Positions 31,671 to 39,179 of a stretch of 64,000 nucleotides of DNA are shown here, in pieces. A program made the position numbers and the translations under genes. The notes beneath the pieces are model-generated. The model worked only from the letters and a program-made list of their open reading frames with translations. It did no database searches and was not told the origin of the DNA. The stretch's first letter is position 1. The number at the start of each line of letters is the position of its first letter. The DNA comes from Paludibacteraceae bacterium (GTDB lineage Bacteria > Bacteroidota > Bacteroidia > Bacteroidales > Paludibacteraceae), in the NCBI GenBank assembly GCA_017448985.1, contig JAFSKL010000009.1:62001-126000 (forward strand), written 5' to 3'.

Positions 31671-34625
31671 TTATTTAACCAACCGTCCGTTAGCATCGTA
31701 CATCTTCTCACCGACGAGGATGTACAACTGATTATCGATGAGGAGCTTTTGAGCGAACCCCTCTCCGGCCCTCCCCTCAAGGGAGGGAGTGAGGTCGATG
31801 CCGGTCGGGTCTTTCTCGGTGTATTGAGCTTTGACGGTGAGGTCGGAGGTCACGACATTGAAGCTGGTGTCCCAGCCGGTGAAGACATAGCCCTCGCGTT
31901 CGGGATCCTCCGGTGCGGTCGCCGCGGAACCCCAATTGACCGTCTGCTCTTTGAGTACCGTTCCGTCCCAATCGACGAAAGTGACGGTGTAGGTGTTGAT
32001 CTTGTATTGCGCGGTGACCGTACGATCGGCTTTGACATGGTCGATGGCCTGGTCCCAGCCCGTGAAATGGTAGCCCTCGCGGCTCGGATCGGAGGGATAG
32101 ATAGCGGCTCCGTCCCAATCGACAGTCTGCTCGTTGAGCACCTTTCCGTCATAATCGACGAAAGTGACCGTATAGGTGTTGATCTTGTATTGCGCGGTGA
32201 CGGTGAGGTCGGCTTTGACATGGGTAAAGTCCGCGGGATCCCAACCGGTGAAGTGGTATCCCTCGCGTTCGGGATCCTCCGGAGCTGTGGCATCCGTGTC
32301 CCAATCGACAGTCTGCTCCTTGAGCACCGTCTCGTAGTCCCAATCGAGGAAAGTGACGGTATAGGTGTTGATCTTGTATTGCGCGGTGATGGTCATATCC
32401 TCTTTGACCGCCGAGTAGTCCTTGTCCCAGCCGGTGAAGGTGTATCCTTCGCGGTAAGGATTGATAGGCTTATCGGAGGCGGTGCCCCAATAGACTGATT
32501 GCGTGAAGAGCACCTTGCCGTTCCAATCGACGAAAGTGACGGTGTAGATGTTCAGCTCATAGACGGCGGTGTAGGAGACCGGTGCGGTGACAGCGAGCGC
32601 GTCGATCTGCTCCTTGGTCAGCAAGAACCCACTTCCGTCGTCCCATCCTACGAAATGGTGTCCCTCCACTTCGGGTGCGTCCGGCGTGGTGGCTGTGGAG
32701 CCTTCTTCGATGCTCTGCAAATCGAAGGTGTTGCCGTCTTTGTCCCGGAAGTCCACGGCATAGTCAGGCAGCGGTTCGGTCTGGAAAGCGTTCTTCTTGG
32801 TCAGGTTGGGGTCGATATCGGTCAGGCCCTCGTTGAGCACCTCGCGTGTATAGCTGTACTGTGCACCCGCGGCGAGGCCCGAGGCATTGATCTCCACATC
32901 CTGGTTCGATGCCCCGCCGCTGCCTTTCTTGACCTCGATGAGGATGGTCATTCCCCCTTGTCCGTCATCGCCTTGCGGCTTGCGCCGCGGGGCATTGTAG
33001 GTGTCGATAGTGACATTGTCCCAGTCGATGAATCCCTCTACGCCGTCGGCAGGGATGATGATGGTCGTGTCGCACTCGTCGCAACCCTCTTTGTGGATCG
33101 TCAGGCGGTAGCCGAAGGCTTTCTCGAGGGGCAGCCATTTCATTTGCGCGGAGGCTTTGGTCACCTCATCGATGGCTACGGTGCGGTCGTCCACGCGGTT
33201 GAAACGGCCCCAGAAAGGATTGCTGCGGTAGAATTCGACGCTACGGTGTGGTCCGTCGGAGAAGTTGTATGTATAGTCGGGCACGAAGAGCACCGTCTTC
33301 TCGAGGAAATTGTCGGGCAGCGACTCTTCTGTTCCGTCCCAGCCTTTGATCTCGGGCGGGAAAGTCGGTCCGTCGTCATACTCGCCGAGGTAGAACCGCT
33401 TGGGCGTCACATTGCGCGAGAAAGCCTCTATGTGGATCGAATCGAGCGGGTGCTCCGACTGGCGCAGACGGATGTTCTCCACATTGTCGAGCGAGGCGAA
33501 GACACCACGACCGATATACGACACGCGGTCGCCGATGACTAACTCCTTCACCTGGCTGCGGAAGTTGTGCCAAGCCGGTTTGGTCTCCGTCGTGTCCACA
33601 TCGGCAAGGATAAGCACATCCTCCGGGTCATCCGGGTCGGTAGGCGTGAAATCGAGCGAGAGGGAATAGGTGCCGTCCGCTTCGGGCTCCACTTCCCATT
33701 CCACATCGTTCCATTCACCGCCTTTGACCATGAACACGCGGTCTGCATAACTGCCCCATTTGTCGTCCTTTTGGTAGTATTTGATATAGCCCTTACTCTC
33801 CACGAAGACCAAGTCCACTTCCTTGCCCGTCTGCGCGTCGATGAGCAGCGAGAAATTGCTGAGGGTCGGCGGTGTTTGGGTACCGGGCACCTCCAGGTAA
33901 AGGAAACCGGTGCAGCCAAGCAGTACGAAGTCGCCCAACGCATTGTTCTCGTTCAGCTTGAGCGAGGTGAGTCGGGTACAATTACGGAAAGCGTTATCGC
34001 CGATCTGCGACACATTGCTCAGGTCGATCGAAGTGATGATACCGGCGTAGTCGTTCCAAGGCGAAGGATATTCGTCGGCTCCGTCGTAATAGAAATTGTC
34101 CATTACTCCCGGCACCGCAGTAGCTGTTGCTTCACAGTTCGTTCCCACTTCATCGCACCAGAACTGCAGTTTGCCGTCCTCGGTCAGCGAGCATACCAGC
34201 CCGTCGCCGCAAGGAGCACCATAGAGCACGAAGTCCGACGAAGTGCAGGTGATCTTGACAGAGGCCAAGGTCTGCGTGTAGTCTGCGTCATGGATAATGA
34301 GCGTTCGTGTTCCTGTCTTGGCGGTAGAACCTCTGATGATGAATCCGTCGCCGGCATCATTGGGATAGAAACCGACCGGCAGAATGTTGTCGAGTTGATC
34401 TTCGTCGGTCATCGTGACACCCAATTTGAGGGTGTTGATGTCGGCATCGGCGGGCTCGATCCCTAAGATGAGGTCCTTGGTCTCACCCGATTTGATGATG
34501 AGGTGTTCGCCGTCCTCGAGAGGCGAGCCGTCCCAGTTAAAAACAGTGACACCGGTCACCGCTGTTTGAGCGAAAACGAATCCTACCGCACAGAGGGCCA
34601 GAAACAAAACGTAGAATTTTTTCAT
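31671..34625 (-). CDS. large secreted LRR/InlB-repeat surface protein
   Basis: A 984-residue protein. ATG 34625 gives the signal peptide MKKFYVLFLALCAVGFVFAQ; the longer frame runs into the promoter. The N-terminal half has BspA-like LRR segments (VSQIGDNAFRNCTRLTSLKL, VSYIGRGVFASLDNV). Residues about 660-940 hold five InlB/Listeria-Bacteroides repeats of about 60 residues (YTVTFVDWDGTVLKEQTV ... EGYVFTGWD). A short array encodes TPSLEGRAGEG before the tail KLLIDNQLYILVGEKMYD, which matches the tails of two other secreted proteins here. It is probably a cell-surface adhesin or matrix protein exported by the type IX system. The adhesin role is inference. Confidence 0.8.
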   Translation of the reverse strand: MKKFYVLFLALCAVGFVFAQTAVTGVTVFNWDGSPLEDGEHLIIKSGETKDLILGIEPADADINTLKLGVTMTDEDQLDNILPVGFYPNDAGDGFIIRGSTAKTGTRTLIIHDADYTQTLASVKITCTSSDFVLYGAPCGDGLVCSLTEDGKLQFWCDEVGTNCEATATAVPGVMDNFYYDGADEYPSPWNDYAGIITSIDLSNVSQIGDNAFRNCTRLTSLKLNENNALGDFVLLGCTGFLYLEVPGTQTPPTLSNFSLLIDAQTGKEVDLVFVESKGYIKYYQKDDKWGSYADRVFMVKGGEWNDVEWEVEPEADGTYSLSLDFTPTDPDDPEDVLILADVDTTETKPAWHNFRSQVKELVIGDRVSYIGRGVFASLDNVENIRLRQSEHPLDSIHIEAFSRNVTPKRFYLGEYDDGPTFPPEIKGWDGTEESLPDNFLEKTVLFVPDYTYNFSDGPHRSVEFYRSNPFWGRFNRVDDRTVAIDEVTKASAQMKWLPLEKAFGYRLTIHKEGCDECDTTIIIPADGVEGFIDWDNVTIDTYNAPRRKPQGDDGQGGMTILIEVKKGSGGASNQDVEINASGLAAGAQYSYTREVLNEGLTDIDPNLTKKNAFQTEPLPDYAVDFRDKDGNTFDLQSIEEGSTATTPDAPEVEGHHFVGWDDGSGFLLTKEQIDALAVTAPVSYTAVYELNIYTVTFVDWNGKVLFTQSVYWGTASDKPINPYREGYTFTGWDKDYSAVKEDMTITAQYKINTYTVTFLDWDYETVLKEQTVDWDTDATAPEDPEREGYHFTGWDPADFTHVKADLTVTAQYKINTYTVTFVDYDGKVLNEQTVDWDGAAIYPSDPSREGYHFTGWDQAIDHVKADRTVTAQYKINTYTVTFVDWDGTVLKEQTVNWGSAATAPEDPEREGYVFTGWDTSFNVVTSDLTVKAQYTEKDPTGIDLTPSLEGRAGEGFAQKLLIDNQLYILVGEKMYDANGRLVK
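31758..31793. repeat. in-frame GC-rich element encoding PSLEGRAGEG
   Basis: CTCCGGCCCTCCCCTCAAGG-type sequence with inverted-repeat character (CCCTCCC ... GGGAGGG) just before the conserved C-terminal tail. Confidence 0.6.
31810..32570. repeat. tandem InlB-type repeats in DNA
   Basis: Four to five units of about 170 bases with long near-identical stretches (each with GTGACGGTGTAGGTGTTGAT or a close variant). Confidence 0.9.
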
Positions 34626-34644
34626 AAACAAATCAATTTTGCGG

Positions 34645-34677
34645 GCAAAATTACAACAAATTTTCGAAATGTGCAAG
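34645..34677 (-). promoter_or_regulatory. promoter of the 31671-34625 gene
   Basis: Minus strand CTTG (34674-34677), 20 bases, TAATTTTG (about 34646-34653). Confidence 0.75.
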
Positions 34678-34712
34678 ATTTTGTCGCAAAAAATAAAAAT
34701 AAGTGTGTTTTT

Positions 34713-34744
34713 TTTGCGTATATCAAAAAAAAGTAGTAATTTTG
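34713..34744 (+). promoter_or_regulatory. promoter of rsmF, almost abutting the start codon
   Basis: TTTG (34713-34716), 20 bases, TAATTTTG (34737-34744). The ATG at 34754 is only nine bases further, so the mRNA leader must be very short or absent. Confidence 0.8.
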
Positions 34745-34753
34745 CAGCGTCAA

Positions 34754-36094
34754 ATGTTACCGGTCGAGTTCATAGAGAGTATGCATCAGCAGTTGGGCCA
34801 TGAGGCGACGCAGCTGATTCGGGCGCTGGAAACGGAGCCTGTCACGTCGATTCGTCTCAACACCAAGCTCGATGTCTTGACCTTCGACTGCGATACGGAA
34901 GAGGTGCCGTGGCACGTGGACGGCTACTATCTGAGTGAGCGTCCGCAGTTCACCCTCGACCCCCTTTTCCATGCCGGTTGCTACTATGTGCAGGAGGCCA
35001 GTTCGATGTTCCTCCAGCAGGCGCTGGAGCAGTATGTCGATACATCGTCTATCGTGCTGGACCTCTGTGCGGCGCCCGGCGGCAAGAGCACGCTCATCAG
35101 CGAGTTCTTGGGCTCGGACGGTCTGCTGCTGAGCAATGAAGTGGTGCGGCAGCGCGTCTTCATCCTCAGCGAGAACATACAGAAATGGGGTAACGGCAAC
35201 ACAGTAGTGACCCATAACAAACCCGCGGAGTTCGGCGATAAATGCAAGCACCTTTTCGACTGCATCGTGGTCGATGCACCGTGTTCGGGTGAGGGTATGT
35301 TCCGCAAAGACGAGCAGGCGCGCAACGAATGGAGCCAGCAGGCGGTGCGCCGGTGTGCCGAGCGCCAGCGCAGTATCCTCATGGACGTCTGGGACGCGCT
35401 CAAACCCGGCGGCATACTCATCTACTCCACCTGCACTTTCAACGAAGAGGAGAACGAGAAGAATGTGGAATGGATGGCGGAGAGCCTGGGCGCCGAAGTG
35501 CTGCCGCTCGATTATGAGCCGTCATGGGGCATCGTCGAGAGTTCGATGGGCTACCATTTCTACCCGCATCGGGTCAAAGGCGAGGGTTTCTACCTCTGCG
35601 TGCTCCGCAAGTACGACGAGCCGCTCGACAGGGTCAACATCAAACCGCCCAAGAAAGAAGTGGCGAACGCGCACCCCGAGTACCTGCCCGTGATGAGGAG
35701 CTGGCTGCAGCATCCCGACGACTGGGCAGTGCGCTACTCGGACCGGTTTGCCACCGCGTATCCGCTCAAATACAAGGAGATCATCGACTGGCTGTCCACA
35801 CAGCTCACCTGTATATCCACGGGCTTCGGTCTGGGTGAGGAACGCGGTCGCGGGATAGCCCCGCAGCATAGTCTGAGTATGACGAAAGACCTCCGCAAAG
35901 AGGCCTTCCCGAATGTGGCTTTGACCAAAGAGCAGGCTTTGGCTTATCTCAGGACCGAGGCTTTGAACCTGACGAATGTGCCCCTCGGTTTGCTTTTGGT
36001 GACCTATGAGGGTGTCCCCCTCGGTTTCGCGAAGAATGTCGGGAACCGCCAGAACAACCTTTACCCGAACGAGTGGAGGATCCGGTATCTTTAG
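34754..36094 (+). CDS. rsmF: rRNA cytosine-C5 methyltransferase (RsmF/NOL1-NOP2-sun family)
   Basis: A 446-residue protein. The SAM-binding motif VLDLCAAPGGKSTLISEFLGS is followed by DAPCSGEGMFRKDE and YSTCTFNEEENE; these two motifs hold the two conserved cysteines of m5C RNA methyltransferases. A C-terminal RNA-binding part (NVPLGLLLVTYEGVPLGFAKN) follows. The start is ATG 34754, just after the promoter -7 box. The last 146 bases are overlapped by the antisense helicase gene. The exact rRNA position methylated is inferred from family only. Confidence 0.85.
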   Translation: MLPVEFIESMHQQLGHEATQLIRALETEPVTSIRLNTKLDVLTFDCDTEEVPWHVDGYYLSERPQFTLDPLFHAGCYYVQEASSMFLQQALEQYVDTSSIVLDLCAAPGGKSTLISEFLGSDGLLLSNEVVRQRVFILSENIQKWGNGNTVVTHNKPAEFGDKCKHLFDCIVVDAPCSGEGMFRKDEQARNEWSQQAVRRCAERQRSILMDVWDALKPGGILIYSTCTFNEEENEKNVEWMAESLGAEVLPLDYEPSWGIVESSMGYHFYPHRVKGEGFYLCVLRKYDEPLDRVNIKPPKKEVANAHPEYLPVMRSWLQHPDDWAVRYSDRFATAYPLKYKEIIDWLSTQLTCISTGFGLGEERGRGIAPQHSLSMTKDLRKEAFPNVALTKEQALAYLRTEALNLTNVPLGLLLVTYEGVPLGFAKNVGNRQNNLYPNEWRIRYL

Positions 36095-37259
36095 TCGTTC
36101 GTCCTTGGTCGTTGGTCGTTAGAAACCTTTCTATTCTTTTCCAATATATTCTGTCATCAGGACTGACGAGGGTCATTGCCTCGCCCTTGTTCTCTGCGCG
36201 TGCCGTTCGTCCGATGCGGTGCACATAGTCTTCCGGCGCGTGAGGCACATCGTAGTTGATCACGAGCGGTATGTCGGTCACATCTATGCCCCGCGAGACC
36301 ACATCCGTAGCCACCAACACGGCTATCTTGCCATTCTTGAAATCGAGCATCACTTGGTCCCGCTCGTGCTGCTCGAGGTCGCTGTGCATCGCGCGCGCGT
36401 CGATATTTAACATACGCAATGTGCGCGTAAGGTCCTTCACACGCTGTTTCTTGCCCGCGAAGATAAGGACTTTCTTGAGACCTCCTTCGGCTGTTGGACC
36501 TCTTTGCTGTTGGACCGCTTCGCTGTTAGACCGCTTCGCTGTTAGACAGGCGATCACTTTTTCCACTTTCTGTCCTTCATCGACGAACTCGTGCATCTGT
36601 TTGATGGTCTCGGGCGGACGGGAGACAGCTATCTGTATCTCCACGGGCTCGCGCATGATGGTCTTGGCCAGCTGGCGGATCTTGGGCGGCATAGTAGCCG
36701 AGAAGAGGATCGTCTGGCGCTCTTTGGGCAGGCGGCGAACAATAGTCATAATGTCGTCGTAGAAACCCATATCGAGCATCCTGTCCGCCTCATCCAAGAT
36801 GAAATACTTGACGCCGGAGAAGTCGATATCGTAGATGTTCATCTGGCTGAGCAGTCGTCCGGGCGTGGCGATGACGATGTCCGCACCGCGCTGCAGGCCC
36901 GTGACCTGTGTGCCCCAGGCACCGTTGTCCTTACCGCCGTAGATAGCCACCGACGAGAACGGCACATAGAAGCCGAAGCCCTCCATCTGCTGGTCGATCT
37001 GCTGCGCCAGTTCGCGCGTCGGAGCCATGATGATGGCATTCAGCTTGTCCGGGTCGTGGTCATCGAAGGCGAGGTTGGTCAGTAGCGGAAGGATGTACGC
37101 AGCCGTCTTGCCTGTGCCCGTCTGGGCACATGAAATCACGTCATGACCCTCAAGTATGACGGGAATAGTCTTTTCCTGCACCGGGGTACATTCATCGAAA
37201 TGCATGTCCCACAGTGCATCCAACACCTCATCCGATAGCGCTAACTCGTCAAAATACAT
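35949..37259 (-). CDS. DEAD-box RNA helicase (RhlE-like)
   Basis: A 436-residue protein. Q-motif FDECTPVQEKTIP, Walker A AQTGTGKT, PTRELAQQ, TPGRLL, DEADRMLDMGF, SATM, and C-terminal HRIGRTAR. A tandem array inserts SNSEAVQQQRGPTAEGG between the two RecA-like domains (36488-36548). After residue about 385 the frame crosses another array (36093-36121, encoding TTNDQGRTTKD) and continues antisense to rsmF for 146 bases, giving a basic, Ser/Gly/Arg-rich tail. It acts on RNA in the cytoplasm, such as in ribosome assembly or cold adaptation. The tail probably arose when the array removed the original stop. Confidence 0.9.
   Translation of the reverse strand: MYFDELALSDEVLDALWDMHFDECTPVQEKTIPVILEGHDVISCAQTGTGKTAAYILPLLTNLAFDDHDPDKLNAIIMAPTRELAQQIDQQMEGFGFYVPFSSVAIYGGKDNGAWGTQVTGLQRGADIVIATPGRLLSQMNIYDIDFSGVKYFILDEADRMLDMGFYDDIMTIVRRLPKERQTILFSATMPPKIRQLAKTIMREPVEIQIAVSRPPETIKQMHEFVDEGQKVEKVIACLTAKRSNSEAVQQQRGPTAEGGLKKVLIFAGKKQRVKDLTRTLRMLNIDARAMHSDLEQHERDQVMLDFKNGKIAVLVATDVVSRGIDVTDIPLVINYDVPHAPEDYVHRIGRTARAENKGEAMTLVSPDDRIYWKRIERFLTTNDQGRTTKDTGSSTRSGKGCSGGSRHSSRNRGGHPHRSPKANRGAHSSGSKPRS
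36093..36121. repeat. 7-base tandem array (GGTCGTT) at rsmF/helicase junction
   Basis: GTCGTTC/GTCCTTG/GTCGTTG/GTCGTTA units begin at the rsmF stop and are read through by the helicase frame. Confidence 0.85.
36488..36548. repeat. in-frame 16-base array (CGCTTCGCTGTTAGAC) in the helicase gene
   Basis: Units CTTCGGCTGTTGGACC, TCTTTGCTGTTGGACC, GCTTCGCTGTTAGACC. The same array occurs at 60342-60376. Confidence 0.9.
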
Positions 37260-37268
37260 CGCCTCCGA

Positions 37269-37445
37269 TTAGATCTTGCCGCGAAGAAGGAAATAGTACA
37301 CGGCAAAACCAATCCAGCTGAATGCCAATACCAGAATGCTGAACAGGATCTTACCGATGATGCCGCATTTGGCGGTTTTGAAGATGTCCACTACGCACCA
37401 AATGGCGCAAACAATACCCAAAATGTAAATAATAGAAGTAATCAT
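37269..37445 (-). CDS. small two-helix membrane protein (PLDc_N-like)
   Basis: A 58-residue protein, MITSIIYILGIVCAIWCVVD at the start and FLLRGKI at the end. Two hydrophobic helices (about residues 3-20 and 33-53) are separated by IFKTAKCGIIGKI. The pattern (helix, WCVVDIFK, KC, short loop, helix ending in YYFLLRGK) is like the small PLDc_N domain, which anchors some phospholipase-D proteins but is also found alone in Bacteroidetes. It starts nine bases... upstream of the helicase start in the same direction. The function is unknown. Confidence 0.7.
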   Translation of the reverse strand: MITSIIYILGIVCAIWCVVDIFKTAKCGIIGKILFSILVLAFSWIGFAVYYFLLRGKI

Positions 37446-37476
37446 AAACTTTAAACTTTAAACTTTCAACTTTAAC
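37446..37476. repeat. 7-base tandem array (AAACTTT)
   Basis: Four AAACTTT/CAACTTT units upstream of the small membrane protein gene. Confidence 0.85.
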
Positions 37477-37512
37477 CTGTAGGCGCTTGCGCCGTCCTAT
37501 AGCGAAGCGTCC
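37474..37512. repeat. dispersed palindromic element, copy 2
   Basis: The reverse complement of the 16855-16893 element, with the same GGCGCTTGCGCC hairpin core. Confidence 0.75.
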
Positions 37513-37538
37513 TCTCACCCTCTCATCCTTTCACCCTT

Positions 37539-39137
37539 TCACTTTTCCCATCCCTCGAATATCTCCGGGCCGTAAATATTGTCTTCGTCCGGCTCGTGGA
37601 GCGGTGCCCACAGTTGTGCGAAGAAGGGGTTCTTCTTTGCCACGCGGTCCCAGTGCCAGGGAGTTGTTGAAAATTGACAATTGACAATTGACAATTGACA
37701 ATTCTCGTAGGGGAACGGCAGGTCGTAGGGCGACCAGTGTCCGCCGAGGAGGACGAGTCGTCGTCCGGCTTGGAAGGTGTGGCCTTCGGCGTCCTGCCAG
37801 GTGTCGTTACCTAAGTACTTGCCGCCACGGAAAGCTGCGGCTTGCTGCAGCTCGGCATCGGTCAGTTGGTCCACCTCTTTGCTCTCGTCATAGCCGTGGT
37901 CCAGCAGCACCGGTGTCTCGCTGTTATGGCTGAGGTCCATGTGCTTCCAGTCCGGAATAGCCTCATACGCCTCCATCGAGCCGTAATATGCAGCTATGCG
38001 CAGCTCTTCTTTCGCCTTTAACCTTTCACCATTAACCATTAACCTTTCGCCTTTAACCTTTTTAACCCACCACTGTGTCCCGTGCTCCGGGCTGTTGGCC
38101 ATCTTGCGCATCGCTAACTTGACGCAATGCGGGAACAGTTTGGCGATATGGGTCTTGGCGGCGAACTTTATTCCCCACGGGAGCGAAGGCGCTTGGGCCA
38201 TCTGTGCGAAGTAGTCCTTCACGGGCACGTTCGCGCGGAAATGGAGGTAGTCCTCGAGCTTGTCGCCGTCGATGTACCACATGCCGTGAAAATTACGGGT
38301 CGTGAACCAGTTGGCGTTGAAGATCTTCTCGGGTTTGGGGCAGCCGATGGCGTCCAACAGCAGGCATTCGAACTCGTAGTTGGACAGCCGGTATTCGGGT
38401 CCCGAACCGATGTTATAATAGTTGTTCCAGAATGCTTCGGGCACTTCGGTCCGGCATACGCGCTCCAACACTCGTCCGCTGTCTTCGACGGTCGCCCATT
38501 CGAGCACGCCGCGGATCGGCACATGGAACATGATCGGGTCGTAGTTCCTGAGGATAGCCGGATAGAGGATGCCGGACTGGCGCAGCGATACCCATTGACG
38601 GATGCCGGAGTCGGTGATGATACGTTCGGCGAGCGCTTTGGTCAAACCGTAATGGTCATAGGCGGAGATACAGATCGGGTCACCGGCTCGTCCCCAATGG
38701 AGCGGTTCGCGGCGGTCACCCATCTGAGCCACCGAGCCGACATACACCACTTTGGGTTGGCGCTCTTTGGGCTGCGCGAGAATAGCTCTGGTCACGTTCT
38801 CGGCTGCCGTTATATTTGTGCGGAAGGTGGCTTTGGGTCGGTAGTCGGCTTGCGGCGACACCATGCCGCCTACATGCAGCACGATGTCCGCACCGGTCAC
38901 GCCCTGCAGCACATCCTCGTACTTGGTCAGGTCGCCCCAGATGATGTTTAAAGTGGAATGTTGAAGGTTTAATGGCTCCAACAGTTCCTTGTTCTTCTTG
39001 CTCGGACGGGCCAGGATACGCAACTCGTACCGCTCGGGATAACGCAAAATCTCCGTCATTCCCGCGAAACCCATCGTGCCTGTAGCACCCGTCAAAAAAA
39101 CAACGGTTTTTCTATTTACGATTTTCTCATTTACCAT
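37539..39137 (-). CDS. NAD-dependent epimerase/dehydratase family protein
   Basis: A 532-residue extended SDR. VFLTGATGTMGFAGM is the NAD(P)-binding motif, and SAYDHYGLTKALAERI carries the active-site YxxxK (Tyr followed by Lys). The last 170 residues are an extra region (ELRIAAYYGSMEAYEAIPDWKH...) not usual in short SDRs. Four tandem arrays lie in the frame, encoding MVNEKIVNRK (start), PLNLQHSTLNIIW, KKVKGERLMVNGERLKAK and NCQLSIVNCQFS. The arrays explain part of the unusual length. The substrate is unknown; a sugar-nucleotide or steroid-like substrate is possible. Confidence 0.8.
   Translation of the reverse strand: MVNEKIVNRKTVVFLTGATGTMGFAGMTEILRYPERYELRILARPSKKNKELLEPLNLQHSTLNIIWGDLTKYEDVLQGVTGADIVLHVGGMVSPQADYRPKATFRTNITAAENVTRAILAQPKERQPKVVYVGSVAQMGDRREPLHWGRAGDPICISAYDHYGLTKALAERIITDSGIRQWVSLRQSGILYPAILRNYDPIMFHVPIRGVLEWATVEDSGRVLERVCRTEVPEAFWNNYYNIGSGPEYRLSNYEFECLLLDAIGCPKPEKIFNANWFTTRNFHGMWYIDGDKLEDYLHFRANVPVKDYFAQMAQAPSLPWGIKFAAKTHIAKLFPHCVKLAMRKMANSPEHGTQWWVKKVKGERLMVNGERLKAKEELRIAAYYGSMEAYEAIPDWKHMDLSHNSETPVLLDHGYDESKEVDQLTDAELQQAAAFRGGKYLGNDTWQDAEGHTFQAGRRLVLLGGHWSPYDLPFPYENCQLSIVNCQFSTTPWHWDRVAKKNPFFAQLWAPLHEPDEDNIYGPEIFEGWEK
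37670..37704. repeat. in-frame 8-base tandem array (TTGACAAT)
   Basis: Four perfect TTGACAAT units in the epimerase gene, encoding NCQLSIVNCQFS. Confidence 0.95.
38011..38067. repeat. in-frame 7-base tandem array (TTAACCT/TTAACCA)
   Basis: Six or more units encoding KKVKGERLMVNGERLKAK in the epimerase gene. Confidence 0.9.
38944..38973. repeat. in-frame short array (PLNLQHSTLNI) in the epimerase gene
   Basis: GTTTAAAGTGGAATGTTGAA-type units interrupt the SDR N-terminal region. Confidence 0.6.
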
Positions 39138-39179
39138 TACAGAGATATTCTTTATTCTTTAATCATTATTCTTTATTCC
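39108..39179. repeat. tandem arrays at the epimerase start and upstream
   Basis: TTTACGAT/TTCTCAT/TTTACCAT units encode the first residues MVNEKIVNRK. ATTCTTTA units then fill the gap to the antiporter gene. Confidence 0.75.

Noticed and set aside
37670..37704. CRISPR-like regular repeats (TTGACAAT)
   Set aside because: The units are 8 bases without spacers and lie in frame in a gene; no cas genes nearby.
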